Source: Coenobita brevimanus
Lineage: Eukaryota > Arthropoda > Malacostraca > Decapoda > Coenobitidae
Length of the DNA: 64,000 nt
Direction of reading: 5' to 3'
NCBI GenBank assembly: GCA_032717465.1
Contig: CM064712.1
Coordinates: 24,853,432 to 24,917,431, forward strand
The translations under genes and the position numbers were made by a program. Under the pieces are notes generated by a model that searched no databases, had not been told where the DNA came from, and saw only the letters and a program-made list of their open reading frames with translations. Shown in pieces: positions 22,181-34,550 of the stretch (its first letter is position 1; each line of letters begins with the position of its first letter).

Positions 22181-22812
22181 CTGGAAAAGTATAGATAAGT
22201 GTATGAGACGAATGTTGTGAAACATAACTGCTTAAAGTTATGTTCCGGGTGAACTCATCCCCGAGGAGAGGGAATAAAAAGGAAAAAAGAAAGAAAAGAG
22301 TTCTGGTTGAAGCCGGGAAGTGCCTTACTTCGAGGGGAGTAATTAATCCCCTCACCTTATAGTTAGCACGGTTTGTGAGGTAGTGGAGTCTTCAGGACAT
22401 GAAATGAGTGCTCATCTTTGCGGGCGGAAAGCTGGAAACAACAGAACAGAGTGAATGCGAATGCGAATGGAAGAGTGGAAGGAAGCGCCTCCCGTGGTGA
22501 TCTCACTCTCGAGAGACCCTGTCAAGCTCAAGTGAGCGACAAGCTATCCTCCAAAACCTGAGGCTGACTGGGGCATAAATTCCCTCATAACATCACGTGT
22601 AAGGAGTGATCATACCTCCTAATGAAGTGAATAAGCGACCTTCCGAGGTACGCATCAGGTGTTTAATGTGGACCGACAGGTGCCACCGATTGTGGGGAAA
22701 GGTATTCCAATTCAAAGTGTTCAAAGCAGTTATAGGAGTAACAACATTCCATCCATGCACATGTCATAGATGATTGTCTTGGGTAAAATTTGTTTTCCGA
22801 ATGTGGGAGCCG
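22181..22812 (+). other. Gypsy 3' untranslated region
   Basis: Non-coding stretch between the integrase stop and the 3' LTR. It contains a purine-rich tract at 22265-22300 and ends GTGGGAGCCG before the LTR, the probable polypurine region. Confidence 0.6.
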
Positions 22813-23601
22813 TGTAGTGCCACAAATTTAGTATTCATGTATGTGTTTAGAGATACTGTAATTTCTAAGTTAGATAGGGTGTAACCTGAATACTAGTCTA
22901 TAAATTCCTGTCCTAAGTAGTAATTCATATGTTAATGATTAATGTAGGGTTAACTTTATACTTATATGTATACATCTCTGTATCTATGCATGGGTGATGT
23001 AATTATGAGGGTTGAGCTATGGGAAATTCCTCTGTCTCATAGAGTAATGAATCACAGATGTGTGCGGCCTTTCTCCTTGTTTGTGCGTCGTTGTAGGGCG
23101 CCAAGTTTAAACCTTAAACAGAGTAATGATGGGTATACAATTCTTTCTGTATCCTAGTTGTGAAATGCTTACTAATGAAGCTGCTAGAACCCAAATATGT
23201 AAGATCAATAGTCAAAAATGCCAAAATAATGTCGTTTGTGAGGATCTAATAGTCCCGCTTGCCTTAGCCGTCACTAGATGGCATAAGCTACCCCAAACTC
23301 AAGGCGGGATAGTGATAAGTTCAGTATTTAAATTAAGTAAGGATTGAATCCCAAATTTTCCCCAATTCAATCAAAAGTCCTAACGTCATGTGTACAGTAC
23401 ACTACTATATAAATAGTGAAAGAATTATAACCCACCATATTGCAAAAACACAATCTCATTTGATCTAGCAGTGGCGTCCCTTGGTGCCTGACAATGCTAC
23501 ACTCGCTGCTCAGACATCGTGTATAACAGACGTTGGTTCAGGTGAGCTGTCCACATTCCTCCTTCCCCCCCCCCTTTTTCTTGTTTAATCCTTACATGGC
23601 G

Positions 23602-24199
23602 TGTTAGGACTCCATATTATATTTACAAATCATAATAGATAGCTAGATAAATAGATAGATAGAGAGACAGATAGAAGCAGGAGGTCGGATGATGAGAAGG
23701 TACTGTGTCTGCAAGAATCGAGCAATGCTAAACATGCTTACATACTCTTAACTCAAGGAATGCTTTATAGGCACACGGCATCGCCTAGTGACCATACACA
23801 CACATACTCACACACACACTCCTAGAACTTTCCAATCACAGGGAACACACGTGATACGACTTCTGCTACACCAGAATTTAGGAAAGAGAGCTCAGAAGGA
23901 AGCTAGCCATAGAACAGACAGGTCGCAGGGAGAAGGGCTTAGCAACTTGAGAGAGAGACAGAGAGAGCGAGACAGGGAGACAGGGACTCTACTCATACTC
24001 ACTCGTGAGTGAGAGACTTGTTAATATTTCCAAGACAAATAAATATAGTCCCATACTATTCTTTACCTCTCCTGTCATTGCACGGCAAATGGGAAAGAAG
24101 ATTATCTACTTACAAAGCTACTCAAGTATAACAACCGCTTGTCCACAAGTCTAATATATAAAACTTCTCAACAAGTAACATACAAAGTCTTTTATGACA
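23602..24199 (+). repeat. 5' LTR of LARD-like element
   Basis: 598 bp, TG...CA. Includes a TATATAAA box at 24155-24162 and a GAGAGACAGAGAGAGCGAG stretch. Its partner is at 27039-27641. Confidence 0.88.
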
Positions 24200-25314
24200 T
24201 TTGGCAGCAGCGAACGTATACGAACCTCGTCTACGAATCAACAGTGAATTCCTACAAAATATCAAGATTGAAAACAAAAAAATACCTCTCACAACCAACA
24301 ACTCAACCAGCTCCTGACAGTATTCTCTCCAACCAGCCCCCTCCGTCTCCACGATCATCACGCTGATGTAGAAGTGATCACACGACGTCTTGCCAGTAGT
24401 TTAACAAAGTACTGATACAAACAATCTTGAAATTTCTACGACAAACCAACGAACTACAACCATCTACAATCAGCTACAAGTAACAACTCTACGAGTCGTC
24501 TGTATAATCTTCTACACGCACCTACAAGTAGCGGCAGTCTTCATCCTACAAGGAGTAAATCACAAGAAAAAAGGACCACGAATACCTCGAGGAAGAAAAA
24601 CGGAACAAACCAACGAAGAGTGAGACACGACTCATAACTCATCCTACTCACTCGTCTTCACTCAAGTTACTCATCGCTACTCATTCACTCACCACAGCTA
24701 CCAGTGTGGGAAGTCGACGTCATCATGCGTGCTTGCTAAAAAGACGCCACGTCAGTCAACACACCACCTGCACCATCACTAACACCATTCCCACCACGGT
24801 AAAAATTAGTGAGTTACATAGTTACTTCATTTATACAATACACAGTGATAGACAGTAAGCTTCTGCACAAACATATAAAACGTGCTGTATAGTTACAGCT
24901 TAAATACACGTACTTACTTCAGTTATCTGCATAACTCAAACACTAAATAACCACCAACAATAAATATTCTACACTGTATATATTCATTCATTTATTATAA
25001 CATTTATTTACTGCCAACGAGTGTTACCATTTATACCTACATAAAATACGTGTTTCATACATACAGCTATACATTATTATATCTACAGAGTGATAAAGAA
25101 AATATACCATCACAGTTACTCAGTGAGCTATTAAAAGAACTGCATTAAACATTTATTAATTAAAACTACCTAGTGGAATCATATAAATTAAGTTACAAGG
25201 AAAACCAGAGAAAAAAAAAATGGCCAACACAAATGACGTTAGCAAGAATGAACATCTTCAACACAATCGTGAAGACAGTGATTTCCACACAGTTTTTTTC
25301 ATTCATTCATTGCC

Positions 25315-25490
25315 AGACGCCATGTATCCCAAACGGGGTGGCCAACGGCTTAGAGTTAATTGTTTTACAGGGAGGGGCACTAATCCTCCACCAACCCCAC
25401 TTGACACGTAGGGATGCCAACAGCATCTGGTGTTCCCAGGTGGTCACCCATCCAAGTACTAACCAGACCCAATGTTCCACACAGTGCTGA
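25315..25490 (-). mobile_element. 5S rRNA-derived SINE
   Basis: On the minus strand the head reads GGTTAGTACTTGGATGGGTG, ACCACCTGGGAACACC and CTGTTGGC. This matches the 3' half of 5S rRNA including the internal control region. A body follows (GTGGGGTTGGTGGAGG, CCCCTCCCTGTAAAAC), then a tail (CCCCGTTTGGGAT, GCGTCTGGCAATGAATGAATG) that resembles the LINE A end. The 5S part starts at about 25482, lacking the 5S 5' half. This is the SINE3 type of architecture. Confidence 0.8.
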
Positions 25491-26039
25491 CACATATATT
25501 GGCCACGATAAGTACAAGTGAACAACAAGTCAGTGTATATAGTTAATACTGTATATAGTGTATATATTTTTTATATAAAATAACAAAATATGGGGCTATA
25601 TAATATCATTTTCAGTAATACCTGTGCAATATAAACTAAACTTAAAAAAAAGTATCCCAAGAAAATTAGCCAGTAATTATGCAACCATGAACAACATAGA
25701 AAAAGCGTACACAAGCGAAGAAAAACAAACTATAGAAAATCAATACATACAAAAAAAAAAAAAGAAAGAAAGAAAGAAAGAAAAAGGAGAGAAATAGAGT
25801 AAGATCACATAACATACAAATGAAAATAAGTGTAAGTGTTACTACATATGCCAAAATACCACATAAACTACAAACAAAAAAGCAAATTGTTGTCCCCACA
25901 AGCAAGTGGCATGGCACATCATCACATAAACTCCTTCTATAAGTGAAACAAAAAGCAGATTGTTGTCTCCACGAGCCAGTGGCATGTCACATCATCACTA
26001 TCATCGACCGCAGCATGACCGGATTCATATGTCAGGACT

Positions 26040-26710
26040 GCAGTTATTACAATTATGTAACTACAAACGATATGTAACAATTATGTAACTCCATAATACA
26101 ATTATGTAACGACAAACGATTGCATTATGTTACACTTGCTACAATTATGTAACTACAAACGATATGTAACAATTATGTAACTCCATATTATAATTATGTA
26201 ATGACAAACGATTGCATTATGTTACACTTGCTACAATTATGTAACTACAAACAATACTACAAACAATATGTACCATTTATGTAACAGTTGCATTAACAAG
26301 ATGTAACTTTTATGTAACTTTAACTACAATTATGTAACTACAAACGATATGTAACAATTATGTAACGACAAACGATTGCATTATGTTACACTTGCTACAA
26401 TTATGTAACTACAAACAATATGTACCAATTTATGTAACAGTTGCATTAACAAGATGTAACTTTTATGTAACTTTAACTACAATTATGTAACTACAAACAA
26501 TATGTACCATTTATGTAACAGTTGCATTAACAAGATGTAACTTTTATGTAACTTTAACTACAATTATAAGGCCAAGACACTTATGTAACAGTTGCATTAA
26601 CAAAATGTAACTACAATTATAAAGCCAACACAATTATGCATTACCACAATATTTTGTAACAATTCATAAAATGTTACAATTATGTATTACCACAATGTTA
26701 GTACAATGTT
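26040..26710. repeat. diverged tandem repeats rich in ATGTAAC
   Basis: The phrases ACAATTATGTAACTACAAAC and TGTAACAATTATGTAAC recur irregularly, with longer blocks of about 120 and 60 bp repeated in tandem. All lies inside the LARD-like element. No open frame. Confidence 0.85.
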
Positions 26711-27038
26711 ATAAGTCATACAACTATACTACAATTCTGTATTACCAGTATCATCATACAAGTTAGGTGAAATATTAGACATTACTAAAGTGATAACTCA
26801 ATATGTAATGTATAACCTAGCAGGATTACCATTGCACAATTATATGCGTATGTCTGTTATACATACACATCTCACAAAATGTATACAACTTGTTTAAAAT
26901 GTAATATTACTGAATAATCACTATTTACTATAAATATTATATGTATACAATATTATAATCAATATTATATACTAATAGATTAGCATATGTCAATGATGAT
27001 TGCTGTCGGAGGACCTCCAGTGGCGTGTACCGAGCATA

Positions 27039-27641
27039 TGTTAGGACTCTATATTATATTTACAAATCATGATAGATAGATAAATAGATAGATAGAGAGA
27101 CAGACAGAAGCAGGAGGTCGGATGATGAGAAGGTACTATGTCTGCAAGAATCGAGCAATGCTAAACATGCTTACACACTCTTAACTCAAGGAATGCTTTA
27201 TAGGCACACGACAGCACCTAGTGACCATACACACACATACACACATACTCACACACAGGCTTCTAGAACTTTCCAATCACAGGGAACACACGTGATACGA
27301 CTTCTGCTACACCAGAATTTAGGAAAGAGAGCTCAGAAGGAAGCTAGCCATAGAACAGACAGGTCGCAGGGAGAAGGGCTTAGCAACTTGAGAGAGAGAC
27401 AGAGAGAGCGAGACAGGGAGACAGGGACTCTACTCATACTCACTCGTGAGTGAGAGGCTTGTTAATATTTCCAAGACAAATAAATATAGTCCCATACTAT
27501 TCTTTACCTCTCCTGTCATTGCACGGCAAATGGGAAAGAAGATTATCTACTTACAAAGTTACTCAAGTATAACAACCGCTCGTCCACAAGTCATATATAT
27601 ATAACTCCACTTCAAGTTTATACAATGTCCTTTTTATGACA
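27039..27641 (+). repeat. 3' LTR of LARD-like element
   Basis: 603 bp, collinear with 23602-24199. It ends ATGACA followed by the TSD GGCG and then the resumed Gypsy LTR (TGAACCATATG). Confidence 0.88.
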
Positions 27642-28883
27642 GGCGTGAACCATATGAAGTAATGTTGTTAAAAGCTTAACGTAGACACTCGCTGCTCAGA
27701 CATCGTGTGTAACAGACGTTGGTTCAGTCCCCAGACACCGTGACGTCGGAGTGTGCACGAGGCCATCTCGTGGTATTGCCCATAGACTCGTCTTACATAC
27801 ACACTTACACTACTCATGAAGTATTTTATAAACTGAATGTAGTAGAAATGGTATTATTGATCTATCAGGTGAACTTTTTTTTTTTGTAGATAAGGAATAG
27901 AAATTTGAAAAGTGATGTGATCATGTAACGGAAAGGCGAAATTCAAACTCATTAACCGTTTTCTTTCTCTTATATTAATATGTTAGATAATTAGGAGCGT
28001 TGAAGGGAACTTAGTGGTTGTGAGCAAAAATGTGATTTTGAGTTGTTCCTCGAGGCTAAACAAGCCCGAGTGATTATGTATTCTTGGTGATTATGCATTA
28101 ATGATGATTATGAACTATTAATAATTATGAATTGATAGTGTTTGTGAATTATAGTGAACTGCATGATGAGGTTATACTACACGGACGAAATAGAACACGA
28201 GTGATTATTTTTCTTGGGTCGAGGCTATGCCAGCTCGAAAAGACAACCCAAACCCATAAATGTCCCAGTCTTGAGGCTATTGACGAACCCAAGAATAACC
28301 GACATTAAAGAGTGAGGTATGATGCCCTCAGAAACCACTTGAATATTCCAATTGTTTAGCTTGGTGACAATATTGTATGATGGTCGCCCAAACCTTGGTT
28401 TTAATTTATAACCCTTTTCCATATGACTAAAGGTCATGTAATTAAAAATGTCTGTTGAAAGCCAGTATAGAATTATTAAAGTAGAGTAAAGTATAGGTCA
28501 TTTTTTTTTTTTTTTTTTAATACCCAATCAAGGGAATTATGTCCTCTCATGCCTAACTCACTCCCCTTCCAATTCAAGATTCCTCCGCTTTGGGAACGAC
28601 GACCACGCGAGGTACTGACTTAATCTCGACTCGGCCAAAAACTACAAATGCTACCAAAACTATCTTAAACAATTAACCTTTATCATACCAAGTCAAAACA
28701 CCACCCCTCCCCCTTCTGTTTTACTGAAGTGAATATTCTATCAATCACGGAGGGGAGACTAAGTCAAGTACCATTTGTATTATCAATGGGTAAGTTGAAC
28801 AGAACCAATAACCGGTGGGAGATTAAATAACTGGCGTCACACTGATGAACAATAGTGGTGGGATTGTAAATCCTGTCATTACA

Positions 28884-29745
28884 GGAGTGGCCCTAATGAC
28901 AGAGGGCAGTGTTTGGAAACTCCCTGTACTGTTCTTTGCAGATGATACTGTGTTGTTCAGTGAAGACGAAGGGGAGCTGCAAGGCTTGGTGGATGAGTTC
29001 AGGAGAGTGTGTAAGAAACAGAATCTAAAGGTGAATGTAGGGAAGAGTAAACTTACGGTCTTCGAGAGAAATGCAGTCAGTGAATGTACAGTGAGGCTGG
29101 ATGAGGAGGAAATGGAAAATGTGAGTACGTTTAAGTACTTGAGTAGTGTGAAGAGTAAGGATGGAAATTTGGAGGGCGAAGTGCTTGAAAGGGTACAGCA
29201 GGGAAGAAAGGTTGCTGATTCCTTGAAAGTAGTGATAAGAAACAACAAAGTGAGCATGGAAGTGAAAAAGTTACTACATGACAGTATTGTGATACCAACT
29301 GTAACGTATGGGAGTGAAGCTTGGACGTTGTTGGAAGGACACAAGTCAAGAGTGACAGCAATGGAAAAAGTTATTTGAAAGGAGAATGTTGAGTCACATG
29401 GAGAGACAGGCTGACAAATGAGGATGTCAAGGAGCGTTGTGGTGTGGATGGGGATGTGATAGGAATCGTTACGAGAAACACGCTGAGTTTTTTTTGGCCA
29501 TGTGGAGAGGATGGAGGGTGAGAGACTGACGAGTAGAGTGTATGTGAGTGAGGTTGAGGGGGCGATGGGGAGATAGAAGCCAAGGATGAGATGGAGGGAT
29601 GGAGTGGAGAGGTATATGAGAGAGGGGGGTGTGAGTTGGGAGCAGGGCAGTGAAATGGCGGAGGACAGGGCGACGTGGAGGCGATTTGATTGTGGCCACC
29701 CCGTATGGGATTACGGAGTCTGGCAATAGATAGATAGATAGATAG
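28884..29745 (+). mobile_element. LINE A, plus copy, segment 4 (RT end and tail)
   Basis: RT active site LFFADDTVLFSED near 28935. Then NLKVNVGKSKLTVFERN, LHDSIVIPTVTYGSEAWTL, and in shifted frames the C-terminus. It finishes TTACGGAGTCTGGCAATAG and a GATA run ending at 29745. Interrupted by frameshifts after about 29375. Confidence 0.88.
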
Positions 29746-30010
29746 ATGTGACCCTGACAGATGCAAGGGTAAATTAGAGAGCATGTCACCCTGATAGAAG
29801 CAAGGATAAATTAGAGAGCATGTCACCCTCATAGATGATAAGGTAAATTTAGAGCATGTCACCCTGATAGAAGCAAGGGATTAGAGAGCATGTCACCCTC
29901 ATAGATGATAAGGTAAATTTAGAGCTTGTCACCCTGATAGAAGCAAGGGGATTAGAGAGCATGTCGCCCTGATAGAAGATAAGGTAAATTAGAAAGCATG
30001 TCACCTGGAG
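29746..30010. repeat. minisatellite, diverged copy of the 37-bp family
   Basis: Units such as GATAGAAGCAAGGATAAATT and AGAGAGCATGTCACCCT repeat about seven times with a period of about 35-37 bp. The core AAGG(G)TAAATTAGAGA and CACCCTGATA matches the array at 2791-3250. It starts immediately after the LINE A GATA tail. Confidence 0.85.
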
Positions 30011-30158
30011 TTCAGTGTACTATAATCTCTATACTACAGTCTGTGTACTCTGTACTGTATTTGTGTACAATAACCTCTGTACTATAACAAATCACTGTAA
30101 TGTAATCTCTGTACTGTAATATCTGTACTATAACCTCTGTACTGTATTCTCTACTTAC

Positions 30159-30285
30159 TTTGTCCTCTCATCACTCCCCTGGCCAACTTCTCGAGTGATC
30201 CTTGATAGTTTCTACCCTTGACCACACGTAAGAAGTGGTAGGAGGATACCACCATGTCCTTGGGGTTCCTGGCCACGTAGACTAC
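30159..30285 (-). CDS. sulfotransferase exon 4
   Basis: 127 bp preceded by an AG acceptor (GATGTTACAG) and followed by a strong GTAAGT donor. Encodes VVYVARNPKDMVVSSYHF and 24 further residues. This is the 3'-phosphate-binding segment of cytosolic sulfotransferases, with the Arg and Ser that hold PAPS. It joins exon 3 at CK/VVYVARNPKD in phase 0 and ends in phase 1 after GQ. The enzyme transfers sulfonate from PAPS to hydroxyls or amines of small molecules in the cytosol. Later exons were not located. Confidence 0.87.
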
Positions 30286-30976
30286 CTGTAACATCATTAC
30301 CATCGTCAGTCCATCTTCATCCTCAATCATCATAATTCTCATCAATTCATCATCATCATCATCATCGTCTTCTTCCTTCTCTTCCCCTCCTTGTCCAAGC
30401 CATTGTTATTATTAAAAACTTTCCACATCCCTATGGGAAGTTTTCTTGTTTTTGTCAATATTATTATTATTCAAGGGAAGATCTAAGTCGCTGTCATTCG
30501 CATACCGTTAGAGTTACAGCCTTTATTTTGTACCATATCATAGTACTGGTTGGCCGCTTCATCTGATCAGATATCATCCAGATCCTTCCAGTGGAACCCG
30601 GATAGGATCAGGGGAAAAAAAAAAAGTGAACCTAAAACTAAAGAACCACATAAGTTAAAGGGGCTGAAATTTTTAATGGCTTATACATTTGACACGGCCA
30701 GAACACAGTGCTTAATATAGTCCAGTTCAGATCATTATTCTGCAGATCGCCTATGGTCCAAATTTTTGACCACCCCGGAGGACAGAGAAATTACCTGATT
30801 TTACATGAAAGAATAAAGCTACAACCACCAAACTTGGTGGACTTATAGATCTTGATGACCTAAGGTGATGTGCACCTTGACCTCAAGATCCCATTAAAGC
30901 TCAGCTTCTTGTAGACAATGTCTGAGGAGAGTTTTTCTTTATCAAAATTGTCCTTTGACAATTTTCCAATGCTGTA

Positions 30977-31015
<39 letters not shown>

Positions 31016-31101
31016 GTCGTTGTTGTTGTTGTTGTTGTTGCTATTGGTTTCATCATCATTGTTTTCATTACACCCTTACGATCGAGTGTACTTTACTGCT
31101 C

Positions 31102-31181
<80 letters not shown>

Positions 31182-31330
31182 CAATATAATTCTAACAGTT
31201 TTTAATTTATGTGAACATACAGTAATTTAGTGCAATGGTTGAGGATAAGCATTGGTGCTGACCTGTTGCTTTATAGAACAATAGTACAAAGGCCAAGGAT
31301 AAAAAGCAAGGTCAAGTAATAAGCTTCACT
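30286..31330. other. intron sequence with microsatellites
   Basis: Part of the intron between sulfotransferase exons 3 and 4. ATC repeats lie next to the exon 4 acceptor. TTA (30977-31014), TTG (31015-31041) and a 77-bp TG array (31103-31179) follow. No gene seen. Confidence 0.7.
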
Positions 31331-34300
31331 CCGATAAAGCTAATGTTGTTGGAAGGACTAAGAGACAGGTAGAAATGGATGTGTTAGCTTTGAGTGAAAC
31401 GAAGATGAAGGGGAAGGGTGAGTCTATGTTTGGAAGTATGAATGGAGGATTGTCAGGTGTTGATAGAGGAAGGGCAAGAGAACGTGTGGCCTTGTTAGTG
31501 AGTCCGGAAGTACTGCAGTGTGTGACTGAATGGAAGGAGGTGTCATCGGGACTGATGTGGGTGAAAGCGAAATTTGAATGTGAGTTGTGGGTGTTTGTGA
31601 GTGCATATGGGCCTGGTAGTGAAAGGGATGAGGAAGAGAGGGAGTCTTTCTGGAATGATGTTGGTGAGTGTCTGCAGAGTTTTGGAGCAAATGTGAATGT
31701 GGTAATGATGGGAGATCTGAATGCTAGAGTGGGAAATGTAGCAGTTGAAGGTGTAGTTGGTATGCATGGAGTGCCTGGAATAAATGAAAATGAGGAACGA
31801 ATGATAGCGATGTGTGTTGAGCGAGAGATGGTGATTGGAAATACCCTGTTTGAGAAGAAAGATATTTATAGGTATACATGGGTGAGACAGGAGGGTGGAA
31901 GGGTTGTTGATAGAGCTTTGATGGACTATGTGGCTGTGTCCAGGAATGTAATAGGATGATTGTTGGATGTGAGAGTCTTAAGAGGGGAGGGTGGAGGTAT
32001 GTCTGACAACTACGTGGTGGAGGGAAAGTTAAGAGTAGGTAAGAGATGGGTGAGAGCTAGGAGGGTTAGGTGTGGCAGGGAAGTTTGGAAAGTGAGTGAG
32101 TTGGATAAAAGAGAGGAAATAATAGGGTATCAGGAGAAATTGAAAGATGAGTGGAACGCAGTGAATGATTAGGAAAATGGCAGTGTGGAGGGGGAATGGC
32201 AGTAGTTTAAGAGTGCTGTGGTGGGGCATGCAGAGGAGGTGTGTGGTGTGAGACGTGTGGGTGGTGGTGTAAGAAAAAGGAAGTGAATGGTGGTGCGAGG
32301 AAGTATGTATGGCTGTGGCTGAGAAGAGACGTGCATATGAAGTGTGGCTGCAAAGGAAGGATGAGGTGTCATATGAGAGGTATAAGGAAAAGAGGAATAG
32401 GGCGAGAAGGGCTGTGCGTGATGCTAAAGTGGCAGCAGATGAGAGGTGGGGCAGGCGGCTGACTGAGAATTATCAACAGAATAAGAAAATGTTTTGGAAG
32501 GAGGTGAAAAGGGTGCGAAAGGGAGAGTCTAGGAAGGAAGAAGGAGTAAAAGCAGAGGATGGAAGGATGTTAATTGAGATGGATGCAGTAAGGAAGAGAT
32601 GGGCAGAGTATTTTGAAAGATTGTTAAATGTAGAGGAGGAAAGGGTGGCTGAGATTGTGGCGGATGGAAGGGTGCAAGAAATAAATGTGTTGGGAGAGTT
32701 GAATGATTCTTTGATCTCGAAGGAGGAAGTGGAGAAGGCAGTACAGGAGATGAAAAGAGAGAAAGCTGCAGGTATGGATGGGTGTGCTGTGGAATGCCTG
32801 AAGGGTGGTGGAGTGACTATTGTTGACTGGTTAGTAAGATTGTTGAATGTGTGCTTTGTGAAAGTTATGGTGCCAATTGGCTGGGCAAGTGCTTGTGTGG
32901 TCCCGTTGTATAAAGGCAAGGGTGATAAATATGAATGTACTAGCTTTAGGGGTATAAGTCTCTTAGTGTTGTAAGGTGTATGGTAGAGTGTTAATTATGA
33001 GAGTTAGAGAGGGTACAGAGGGAGTGATTGGTGATGAGCAGTGTGGCTTTAGGAGAGGGAGAGGATGCGTGGATTAGGTGTGCACTGTGAGACAAGTGTG
33101 TGAAAAGTATTTAGCGAAAGGCAAGGATGTGTTTTGGACATTTATGGATTTAGAGAAAGCGTATGATAAAATTGATAGGGAGGCTTTGTAGATTCTTTTA
33201 AGACTGTTTGGACTTGATGGTAGGTTACTAAAAGGGGTGAAGAGTTTGTATGTAAACAGTAAAGCGTGTGTAAGAGTGGGAAATGCAGTGGCTGATTGGT
33301 TTCCTGTGAGAGTGGGGCTGCGACAGGGATGTGTGATGTCGCCTTGGTTGTTTTATATTTATATGGATGGTGCTGTAAGGGAGGTGAATGCAAGAGTTTT
33401 CAGTGAAGGTCTGAGTCTGGTGAATGTTGATGGTGGAGAGTGGAATCTGAAGCAGCTGCTGTTTGCAGATGATACTGCACTGGTGGCTGATTCAGAGGAG
33501 AGATTGAGAGTGTTGGGAGAGGAGTTTGGAAGGGTGAGCGAAAGTAGGAAATTGAAAGTAAATGAGAATAAGATTAAAGTGATGAAGTGTATGAGGTTGG
33601 TAGATGGTAGGAGGATGAATATAGTTTTGAATGGTGAGTTGCTTGAGGAGGTAGAGTGCTTTAAATATTTAGGGTCACATGTTGCTGTGGATGGAGGAAT
33701 AGATGCAGAAGTGAAGTTTAGAATGAATGAAGGAGGAAAGGTGCTGGGAGTAATGAAAAAGATGTTTAGATGTTGTTTGCTTAGAATGGATGTAAAGAGA
33801 AGGCTGTATGAGGGTGTTGTGGTACCGACTGCGTTATATGAGGCTGAAACATGGAATATGGGTGTAATAGAGAGGAAAACTTTGAATGTAATGGAGATGA
33901 GGTGTCTGAGGAGTATGTGTGGAGTGACGCATATGGATCGAGTGAGAAATGATGAAGTGCGAAGGAGAACTGGAGTTGTTCGGGAGATGCCTGATCGAGT
34001 TGAGCAGAGAGTGTTGCGATGGTTTGGGCATATGGAGAGAATGGATAATGAGCGATTGGTGAAAAAGATAACTAGATCTGATGTGAGAGGTGTAAGGGTG
34101 AGAGGGAGACCACAAATAGGATGGATGGACAGCGTGAAGAGAGCGTTGGATGTGAGAGGGATGTCTGTTGAGCAAGGAAGAGTGGCTGTGCATAACAGAA
34201 ATAAATGGAAAGAAATTGTGAATGAATAAATGATGACGCAGCCCTAAGGGGATATTCTACCGCATTTGGTCTGATCAGCTAGTCAGGTCAAGTGCAGGTA

Positions 34301-34550
34301 AGGGGATGGGTCTATTATGATGTGGCAGGGGTAAATCAGCTCTGCTGTCGGGCCCTGCTGCGGATGTCACTGATTGCACTGTGCAATTGACCCTTGTGCC
34401 ATGTGGTGCGGAGAGGATCTGTCCCTTCTCCCCTTTGGGGCTAAGATGCGAATGAATGTGTCTGAATGGATGAATAAATGGGGAGTGTGTCGTCCTGTCT
34501 CGGCTACCTCCCTTTCCGTGGGGGAAGCAGCCTAGGTATATAGATAGATA
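31330..34550 (+). mobile_element. RTE-like LINE (LINE B), plus copy
   Basis: A second RTE-like family, distinct from LINE A. It lies antisense in the intron between sulfotransferase exons 3 and 4. Order is endonuclease, RT, C-terminal RWFGHMERMDNERLV region, 320-bp 3' UTR, and a GATA tail. The 5' boundary is uncertain (about 31330). Compared with the minus copy it lacks the 5' UTR. Confidence 0.83.
31375..34229 (+). pseudogene. LINE B endonuclease-reverse transcriptase
   Basis: Endonuclease: DVLALSETKMKGKG, VVMMGDLNARVGNV. The terminal motif reads SDNYVV where the other copy (52620 region) has SDHYLV, so the catalytic His is changed here. RT: REKAAGMDGCAVE, VVPLYKGKGD, RVGLRQGCVMSPWLFYIYMDG, active site LLFADDTALVAD at about 33460. 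The last 330 codons (33237-34229) are open to VNE and a TAA. Stops at 31957, about 32170 and 32972 and frameshifts near 32230 and 33060 inactivate it. Confidence 0.83.

Larger units (their letters stand above)
23602..27641 (+). mobile_element. non-coding LTR retrotransposon (LARD-like)
   Basis: Two ~600-bp direct repeats (23602-24199 and 27039-27641) begin TGTTAGGACTC and end ATGACA. They flank a 2.84-kb interior without any retrotransposon protein. TSD GGCG at 23598-23601 and 27642-27645. TTTGGCAGCAGCG right after the first LTR is a candidate primer binding site. It must rely on proteins of another element. LTRs differ by a small number of substitutions and indels. Confidence 0.85.
13195..28883 (+). 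mobile_element. Ty3/Gypsy LTR retrotransposon with SGNH ORF
   Basis: Bounded by 2.0-kb LTRs (13195-15213, and 22813-28883 minus an inserted element) and by the TSD GGAG. Order inside is SGNH-hydrolase ORF, gag, protease, RT, RNase H, integrase, the usual Ty3/Gypsy pol order. It interrupts LINE A. It has itself been hit by a mariner-type transposon between protease and RT and by a non-coding LTR element in its 3' LTR. Stops in gag and pol make it non-autonomous now. Confidence 0.9.
22813..28883 (+). repeat. 3' LTR, interrupted
   Basis: LTR sequence occupies 22813-23601 and 27646-28883. The gap is filled by the LTR element 23602-27641 plus its duplicated target GGCG. Removing these gives 2027 bp, collinear with 13195-15213. 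It ends ATTACA at 28883, followed by the GGAG TSD. Confidence 0.92.

Noticed and set aside
25415..25490. Functional 5S rRNA gene
   Set aside because: Only the 3' half of 5S is present, with substitutions, and it continues into a SINE body and tail.
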